DNA from: Phycisphaeraceae bacterium
Lineage (GTDB): Bacteria > Planctomycetota > Phycisphaerae > Phycisphaerales > UBA1924
Assembly (NCBI GenBank): GCA_007693965.1
Contig: RECQ01000067.1
Coordinates: 1 to 42,578, forward strand
Length of the DNA stretch: 42,578 bases
Direction of reading: 5' to 3'
A model generated the notes under the pieces. That model did no database searches. It worked only from the letters and a program-made list of their open reading frames with translations, and was not told the origin of the DNA. Positions 38,417 to 42,578 of this stretch are shown piece after piece; the stretch's first letter is position 1; every line of letters begins with the position of its first letter. The position numbers and the translations under genes were made by a program.

Positions 38417-39652
38417 TCAGAAGAGCAACTGAAACTGGAGGCGGAAGGCGACCTGGTTCTCATCGGTCGGCGTCAGGAAGTTGACGCCGGTGCTGCCGCC
38501 GGCGAAGGCGTCGTCGAGGAACCACTGCACATCGGCGGTGACCTTGGCGGCGTGACCGTGGACGTAGTAGTTGAACCCCGCGGTGATCGTGCGGAAATCG
38601 TCGCCGTTGAAGGTGTGGTCCCAGCGGGCGAAGACCTCGACGTCCTCGGCGATGTAGACGCCGCCGTGGATGATGTAGCCGAAGTCATCGGAGCTGCCCG
38701 GGAGTTTGTTGGCGTGGCGTCCGACGATGGCGCCGAAGAGGTTGAAGCCGTCGGCGACGAAGGATGCATCGGCTGTCCACGATGAGAATCGGGAGTGGGG
38801 ATCGCCCATGCCGGTGTCGGGCGCGGCCTGCATGTGGGCCGCGGCGCCCAGCATGAGGCCCGTCTCGGCGCCGCGGGGGCTGGTGAACTGGCGAAACTGC
38901 CGCCAGTTCCCCATCACCAGACCCTCCACGCGTCCGGTGAAGGCCCAGTCGGCGGGCTTGGCGTCGAAATCGGTGTTGATGCTGCGAAAGCCGTCGGAGA
39001 AGGCGGCGCGGGCGCGGAAGCTCTCGGCGGCGTAACCGACTTCGACCGCCTGCGAGCGGCCCTGGTGGAACCGCGCGTTGGTGAGCGAGCGCTCGACGGC
39101 GAGCTGCCGCCATGCGGGCAAGAGCTCTTCGCGCAGGAAGGGAACCTTGAACTGTCCCCAGCGGACGATGAAGCCGTCGCCGAGATCGTACTGAGCGAAG
39201 GCGTTGAGAAGGCGCATCCCGCCGCCGGTGCGGTTGGCCTGGAGTTGAACGGCGTAGGTGAGTTCGGGGGCGAAGACGTGGCCGTCGAAGATGACCTGGC
39301 TGCGCCGGGCCTGGAAGCCGGTCACGAAATCGTCGACGGGGACAGAGTCGACGAGGGGGTCGGGGGAGGGAGCGGTGTCGTCGCGGATGGTGGCGACGTA
39401 GCGGAGCTGGATCCTGCCGGAGATGTTCAGCCGGAAGTTCCCGTCCGGTGCGGCGATGTAGAACTTACCGTCATGCCCGGCGCCGGCCGAGCTCTGGAGG
39501 AGACTTGTGCGGGTTTCAGCGTCGGCGAGCATCTCGGCGACCATGGCGCGGACCTCGTCAGGGCGCGTGTCGGACTGCGAGAAGGCCGCGGGAGCGGCGG
39601 CGAGCGATGCGAGGGCGGCGAAGGCAGCGGCGACATTGCGGCGGGGGCGCAT
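38417..39652 (-). CDS. OprO/OprP-like porin
   Basis: Outer-membrane beta-barrel channel of 411 residues. ATG 39652 has CAGGAG 6 nt upstream and starts a signal peptide (NVAAAFAALASLAAAPAAFSQ); the frame upstream to 39859 is noise. A short helical segment (VRAMVAEMLADAETRTSLLQ) precedes the barrel. Family features: GRIQLRYVATI, FQARRSQVIFDGHVFAPELTYAVQLQ, LGDGFIVRWGQFKVPFLREEL, then alternating amphipathic strands with many aromatic residues, and a final ...FRLQFQLLF ending in Phe as expected for outer-membrane insertion. The family includes phosphate- and polyphosphate-selective porins, which would fit the pst operon 14 kb away, but selectivity cannot be read from sequence. The 185-bp region upstream (39653-39837) contains no gene. 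Confidence 0.88.
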   Translation of the reverse strand: MRPRRNVAAAFAALASLAAAPAAFSQSDTRPDEVRAMVAEMLADAETRTSLLQSSAGAGHDGKFYIAAPDGNFRLNISGRIQLRYVATIRDDTAPSPDPLVDSVPVDDFVTGFQARRSQVIFDGHVFAPELTYAVQLQANRTGGGMRLLNAFAQYDLGDGFIVRWGQFKVPFLREELLPAWRQLAVERSLTNARFHQGRSQAVEVGYAAESFRARAAFSDGFRSINTDFDAKPADWAFTGRVEGLVMGNWRQFRQFTSPRGAETGLMLGAAAHMQAAPDTGMGDPHSRFSSWTADASFVADGFNLFGAIVGRHANKLPGSSDDFGYIIHGGVYIAEDVEVFARWDHTFNGDDFRTITAGFNYYVHGHAAKVTADVQWFLDDAFAGGSTGVNFLTPTDENQVAFRLQFQLLF

Positions 39653-39837
39653 GGCGATCTCCTGAAAACGTGCGTCGGCGAGTCGCTGTATGTAGCCATC
39701 ACTACGATGCGGCGGGGATTGTACGTGGACCCGGGATGTCGTCAAAGGTGGCCGGTTATCATCGGTGAAAGAGCCGTTGATGCAATCAGTCACTGGAGGG
39801 GGTGAGACTTCCTGCTCAAAGAGCCGGGGGGGCTGAT

Positions 39838-40374
39838 TCAGCCTGATGTGATCGTCCAATGCTCTTCCAGCTTCCAGAACGGCTCGCCCTCGGGAAGCAC
39901 GCGGCGAAGCTCGGCGATGAGTGTGGAATACGCCTGTTCATCGAGCATGGTCCAGCGCATCGTGCGCCAGCGCTGCGGGAACTGCGAGCCGGCCTCCGAC
40001 CTCGCCAGATTCTTCAGCAGGATCGCATCGATCGGCGGATGAATCACGCCGGCGAGGCGGCTCTCTGCGTGCGGCCCGGTGATGACCATCGACTTGAGAT
40101 ACACCGCCACCAGCTTGGCGACGCGGCCGAACGTGGAGTTCGCGACGCCGGCGTTCTCAAGAAACCCGAGGGCCGCGATGCACCACCCCCGGTAGCGCCC
40201 GTCGAAGGCGGCCTGGTCGGTCTCGAGCGAGGCCGGATCACGCAGGAAGGCCGCGATGTCGGTCGATTCAAGCGCATCCCGCAACACACGCACGGAGGTG
40301 AACCCGCGCTGGGCCGCCCTGGCCGCGGCCCAGATGGCGAAGCGGTGTCGGTGCTCGAAGAGGGTGTAGGGCAT
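39838..40374 (-). CDS. Conserved-looking hypothetical protein, 178 aa
   Basis: Mostly helical soluble protein without transmembrane segments, signal peptide or known catalytic motif. I chose ATG 40374 (PYTLFEHRHRFAIWAAARAAQRG) because coding character and an ordered sequence begin there; the frame can be extended to an ATG at 40401 or a GTG at 40458 with less convincing residues, and no site has a clear ribosome binding sequence. The C-terminus reads WTMLDEQAYSTLIAELRRVLPEGEPFWKLEEHW. It follows the 52-residue membrane protein on the same strand, so the two may be co-transcribed. Function not recognised. Confidence 0.65.
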   Translation of the reverse strand: MPYTLFEHRHRFAIWAAARAAQRGFTSVRVLRDALESTDIAAFLRDPASLETDQAAFDGRYRGWCIAALGFLENAGVANSTFGRVAKLVAVYLKSMVITGPHAESRLAGVIHPPIDAILLKNLARSEAGSQFPQRWRTMRWTMLDEQAYSTLIAELRRVLPEGEPFWKLEEHWTITSG

Positions 40375-40458
40375 GGGGTGGGTGCAGGGTACAGCGATCA
40401 TGGCTGCGCATCGCACGCAATCCAGTGACGCACAGCGTGAGAGGAAGGCATGGCGCAC

Positions 40459-40617
40459 TCAGTCGATGCACAGAGCAGCCATCAGCAGGACGCCGCCCAC
40501 GCCCCAGCCCCAGGGCCAGAACCAGCCCGCAATCCACATGACGCCGGAGATCGCCAGCACGAGCAACGCGACGCCGTATTTGAGCCACGAGGGAAGATCG
40601 ATCCACCAGTCCAGCAT
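40459..40617 (-). CDS. Small Trp-rich membrane protein, 52 aa
   Basis: Short open frame beginning ATG 40617 with GGAGG 6 nt upstream, a strong site for this genome. It reads MLDWWIDLPSWLKYGVALLV, then LAISGVMWIAGWFWPWGWGV, ending GGVLLMAALCID. Two closely spaced hydrophobic helices (about 13-32 and 37-50) are separated by a Trp/Gly/Pro turn; eight Trp in 52 residues is unusual. It is probably an integral inner-membrane peptide. Codon use is G+C-rich like the host, unlike the cyclase gene upstream. It is easily missed by length cut-offs. Function unknown. Confidence 0.7.
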   Translation of the reverse strand: MLDWWIDLPSWLKYGVALLVLAISGVMWIAGWFWPWGWGVGGVLLMAALCID

Positions 40618-40801
40618 GTTGCTCCTCCGCGCAGAACTCCCATCACTCGATAATGAGCCGGTTCAGCAATGTCCCGCCGACAACGAGCATGTCACCCAGT
40701 TGTCACTGGGGTCATAGTCAACTGACGACCCAGGTCGTCCACGCGGCGGATCGCTTCGGTAACTGTGAAGCTGAGCCGCCCCGAGCCAAAGGTGAGGGGT
40801 A

Positions 40802-40822
40802 GGGTCGAACGACATGTTAGGC
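40802..40822 (-). other. attC-like half-site containing the cyclase stop codon
   Basis: Read on the minus strand, GCCTAAC (matches integron R'' consensus RYYYAAC) is followed by a 5-nt spacer and GTTCGACCC, the usual R''-spacer-L'' arrangement of attC. The TAA of GCCTAAC is the cyclase stop codon, as in many integron cassettes. The matching distal half is poor: GTTACCG about 50 nt further on is only an approximate R'. So this is a partial match. Confidence 0.35.
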
Positions 40823-41707
40823 CTCCTCATTCTTGGAATGTTTTCGCTTGTCTTCAAGCCGCTCAATCGCCTCCAGAAATTGCTTTAGAGTTCCCATTAG
40901 CTCCTCCCGGATGAAACGCGTGTACTCGTCGATTACCTCACGGCACCAAGGCGGGCCACTTTGGAACCGCGCTAAGAATTGGCGCATAAAATCAATGCCC
41001 TCCGGCTCTTCGTCATGCTTTCCCTCGGCTTTCAGGATCGCCATCTTGCCCTGCTTTATGGCCGAGCTAACACTACGGAGTCGGCGCGGCTTTGCAGCGG
41101 AGCCATAGAGTGAACCAATGCCCCACCTTTCGTTCTTGAAGTATCGCAGGCGTTCTTCCTTGTTTGGCGTCCATTTGCGAAAGTGAATGCGGTCACCACC
41201 CGCCTCTATATACCCCTTGACGACCTCGCCTTGAGCTAAAATTCCTGGGAACTTTGCAGGGATGCCAGACATCCGGAATGACAGGACCACGGCCCGCCCC
41301 ATGACATCAAGATCTTCGTGGCCATCGCCGTGAGTGATTCTAGTCAAAAGGGCATCGTGCTCATACGAGACACCGTGCCGAATCCTGAACTTCTTTCCTG
41401 GATTCGTGCCCAATTGAGTGATGTTGACAATAAGCGTGAGGTGTTCAATAGCTGAAAAAACAGCGCTGGCTGTTTTGCCGATATCACGATGGAGCGGGGT
41501 TTCGAACCAAGCTAGAAATCCGTCGCCGGTCCATTTGAGGAAGGAGCCTCCCGCCTCTTCGATCAACGTTTGAGATGTCCAGTACAGCCGAGGCAAGAAA
41601 GTTTCAAGTTCGTCGGCCAACGAATCGTCATTCAGATACTTCGATGAACTTTGGACGTCGCACACCCAAACAACGCCGCGCGCTCGCGAGAAATCAAATC
41701 TTTCCAT
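40817..41707 (-). CDS. Class III nucleotidyl cyclase-domain protein
   Basis: 296 residues, soluble, with one cyclase homology domain at about 10-190. Metal-binding Asp17 is in VVWVCDVQSSSKYL and Asp62 in GGSFLKWTGDGFLAWF. The purine-recognition positions are Lys58 and Asp134, the pair found in adenylate cyclases. In the dimer-arm motif (DVMGRAVVLSFR, residues 134-145) the transition-state Arg145 is kept but the usual Asn is Val141, so activity may be altered or lost. The C-terminal about 100 residues are charged and helical (FIREELMGTLKQFLEAIERLEDKRK). The gene is A+T-richer than the host background, and its stop codon lies in an attC-like sequence, so acquisition as a cassette is possible. 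No cyclic-nucleotide receptor or effector gene is adjacent. ATG 41707; no ribosome binding site seen. Confidence 0.78.
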   Translation of the reverse strand: MERFDFSRARGVVWVCDVQSSSKYLNDDSLADELETFLPRLYWTSQTLIEEAGGSFLKWTGDGFLAWFETPLHRDIGKTASAVFSAIEHLTLIVNITQLGTNPGKKFRIRHGVSYEHDALLTRITHGDGHEDLDVMGRAVVLSFRMSGIPAKFPGILAQGEVVKGYIEAGGDRIHFRKWTPNKEERLRYFKNERWGIGSLYGSAAKPRRLRSVSSAIKQGKMAILKAEGKHDEEPEGIDFMRQFLARFQSGPPWCREVIDEYTRFIREELMGTLKQFLEAIERLEDKRKHSKNEEA

Positions 41708-41830
41708 GTTCTAGACCATCCAGTGCAATGCATACGAGGAGGAGACTTAAAAAGTTGATCGAACGGATTTCGTTGAGCAAGGCTCGTCGACCATGCTATG
41801 CGGAATTCCGTATAGCGGGAATAATCAAGT

Positions 41831-41879
41831 GCTCAACGGAAAGGGCAAGGGCCGATCCTTTCGCCCCGCCTCGTTGAGC
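41831..41879. repeat. 49-bp imperfect palindrome, attC-like
   Basis: GCTCAAC (41831-41837) and GTTGAGC (41873-41879) are perfect complements and fit the integron R'' (RYYYAAC) and R' (GTTRRRY) boxes. Inside, GGGC-AAGG pairs with CCTT-TC-GCCC leaving a 2-nt bulge, reminiscent of the extrahelical bases of attC. The total length is slightly under that of typical attC sites. It lies upstream of the cyclase gene, where the attC of a preceding cassette would be. Confidence 0.35.
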
Positions 41880-42152
41880 CACTCCCGTCACACGACGACC
41901 GTCTGCTCAGGTTGCCCGCCGGCCAAGCCCATATGAGGCCGGAGATCATCTTTCCGAGTTCTTCGAGATTGTCGCGGTGTGTCCACTGCTGTACTGCGTC
42001 GATCATGTCGCAGCGAGCTGCGAGTTCCAGCAGGGGTGGCCCTCGGTGACGCAGAGCACACGACCCGTGAGGTCGATGGCATTTTGAGTAGAGCACGAGT
42101 TCCCAGCGACGAAGATCGCGCACGGCGAACTCTGATGGCCGGGACACTGCGT

Positions 42153-42268
42153 GAGAGAGGAGAAAGGAGAAAGGAGACCGAGGAGAGAGGCTCTTCGCTC
42201 CGAGCGGGCGCCCGATCGGTCCGGGGCGCCCGGGGCGCGATGCTCTCCTGTCTGCTTTCTCCTCTCTC
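42153..42268. repeat. Inverted-repeat element 3 with heptad-repeat arm
   Basis: The left arm GAGAGAGGAGAAAGGAGA (42153-42170) pairs 17 of 18 with the complement of 42251-42268. The left arm continues into tandem heptads (GGAGAAA twice plus GGAGA, 42159-42177). The centre (about 42200-42240) is G+C-rich and contains GGGCGCCC blocks able to fold. Total size of about 116 bp and layout resemble element 1, although the heptad sequence differs. Confidence 0.7.
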
Positions 42269-42293
42269 CTCTCTACCGCCGCGAAGCGGCAAG

Positions 42294-42368
42294 TCGGGGC
42301 GACTGGATTCGAACCAGCGACCTCTTGACCCCCAGTCAAGCGCGCTAACCAAGCTGCGCCACGCCCCG
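42294..42368 (-). tRNA. tRNA-Pro (anticodon GGG)
   Basis: The minus strand folds into a full cloverleaf: acceptor CGGGGCG (42368-42362) with CGCCCCG (42301-42295), D-arm with GGTTAGCGC, anticodon stem CTTGA/TCAAG with loop CTGGGGG giving anticodon GGG, and T-arm CTGGTTCGAATCCAG. The C1-G72 pair is characteristic of bacterial tRNA-Pro, and the discriminator is A. The 3' CCA is not encoded (ACTT follows), so it must be added enzymatically. The 3' end faces the heptad element and the cyclase gene, the side where tRNA-targeted islands insert. Confidence 0.96.
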
Positions 42369-42443
42369 AAGCGTGTTGTCGAGCCGGGGAGTCTAACCGG
42401 CGATCGGGGGGCGGGCAATGCGGGATCCGGGATCACGTACGCG

Positions 42444-42474
42444 AATCACGAGCCCGAAGCGCGAGCGAGGGTCC
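42444..42474. repeat. Putative dispersed planctomycete extragenic repeat
   Basis: A 31-bp block aatcacgagcccgaagcgcg continuing with agcgagggtcc. I recall near-identical blocks (translated as NHEPEARARV) recurring between genes in planctomycete genomes. Only one copy occurs in this window, so its repetitive nature is not shown by the sequence here. Confidence 0.35.
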
Positions 42475-42525
42475 TTCCCGGGGGGTCCAAAAGGAAGGGT
42501 CCGAAACGGTTGTGTTGGAGGGCGC

Positions 42526-42555
42526 CGGGGTAGAGCCGTCTTCGGCTCTGCCCCG
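42526..42555. repeat. 13-bp-stem extragenic hairpin (REP-like)
   Basis: Arms 42526-42538 and 42543-42555 pair fully (one G-T wobble) around a TCTT loop. The arms contain GGTAGAGCCG and CGGCTCTGCC, the same layout as the pstS-pstC hairpin (GGTAGGCCG ... CGGCCTGCC), with the wobble at the same place. It is not followed by a T-run on either strand. Confidence 0.55.
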
Positions 42556-42578
42556 CCGCAGCACTGTGAGTCTCCGAT

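Larger units (their letters stand above)
41708..42293. other. Gene-poor stretch between cyclase gene and tRNA-Pro
   Basis: No gene is convincing here. It holds, from left to right: an A+T-rich leader before the cyclase gene, a 49-bp attC-like palindrome (41831-41879), a minus-strand open frame of uncertain reality ending at 41888 or 41833, the heptad inverted repeat (42153-42268), and a small hairpin GCCGC-GAA-GCGGC at about 42279-42291 just past the tRNA 3' end. The open frames crossing the tRNA are artefacts at their start, but their C-terminal parts could be a gene remnant. Confidence 0.4.

Noticed and set aside
40663-40866. Open frame with MSFDPTPHLWLG between cyclase and small membrane protein
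   Set aside because: It overlaps the attC-like site, has no ribosome binding site and low-complexity composition; it looks like translated non-coding sequence.
40817-41707. Pycsar anti-phage system (pyrimidine cyclase plus effector)
   Set aside because: No TIR- or TM-type cyclic-nucleotide effector is adjacent, and the Lys/Asp pair points to a purine, not a pyrimidine, substrate.
41833-42339. Minus-strand frame starting MTGGQEVAGSNPVAPT
   Set aside because: This start is a well-known artefact of translating a tRNA gene; here it is tRNA-Pro. The downstream part crosses the heptad repeat.

Overview
The window looks like a chromosome segment from a GC-rich planctomycete, most likely of the Phycisphaerae type. 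Three things support this: an LEPRxLL N-terminal motif on a giant surface protein, single or paired dockerin-like tails of the form NGDGVVNAQDLAxLLSxWG on two secreted proteins, and a C-terminal zinc ribbon of the CxxCGYDV...CPECG type. No ribosomal or housekeeping marker is present, so the assignment is inference.

Layout. 1-565: 3' part of a helix-rich protein cut by the window edge, with an unclear reading frame at its end. 566-17457 (minus): a 4749-residue LEPRxLL/RTX/beta-helix/dockerin surface protein, and upstream of it a secreted beta-propeller protein. 17673-24198 (minus): pstS-pstC-pstA-pstB phosphate uptake operon, in which both permeases carry large extra extracytoplasmic parts and a strong hairpin separates pstS from pstC. 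24626-26689 (plus, divergent): phoU and an MscS-type channel. 26714-27574 (minus): zinc-ribbon membrane protein. 27846-37477: a nearly complete reductive pyrimidine degradation locus with an acylating semialdehyde dehydrogenase, beta-ureidopropionase, NCS1 permease, class III aminotransferase and dihydropyrimidinase, all plus strand, and the PreA-type dihydropyrimidine dehydrogenase on the minus strand. Together these would import uracil or thymine and take it through dihydropyrimidine, N-carbamoyl-beta-amino acid, beta-amino acid and semialdehyde to an acyl-CoA. An A+T-richer Mrr-like nuclease gene sits between dihydropyrimidinase and preA. 37707-39652: PilZ protein and an OprO/P-like porin, convergent. 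39838-42578: hypothetical genes, a 52-residue Trp-rich membrane protein, a nucleotidyl cyclase gene with integron-cassette-like ends, tRNA-Pro(GGG) and two extragenic repeats.

The most unusual signal is a set of three extragenic inverted-repeat elements whose arms are made of 7- or 8-bp tandem repeats. Two lie inside the pyrimidine operon, directly before the beta-ureidopropionase and permease genes, and one lies beside tRNA-Pro. One of them encloses a gene for an S23/four-helix-bundle protein, the family known from intervening sequences of 23S rRNA. This may be an undescribed mobile or RNA-level element family.
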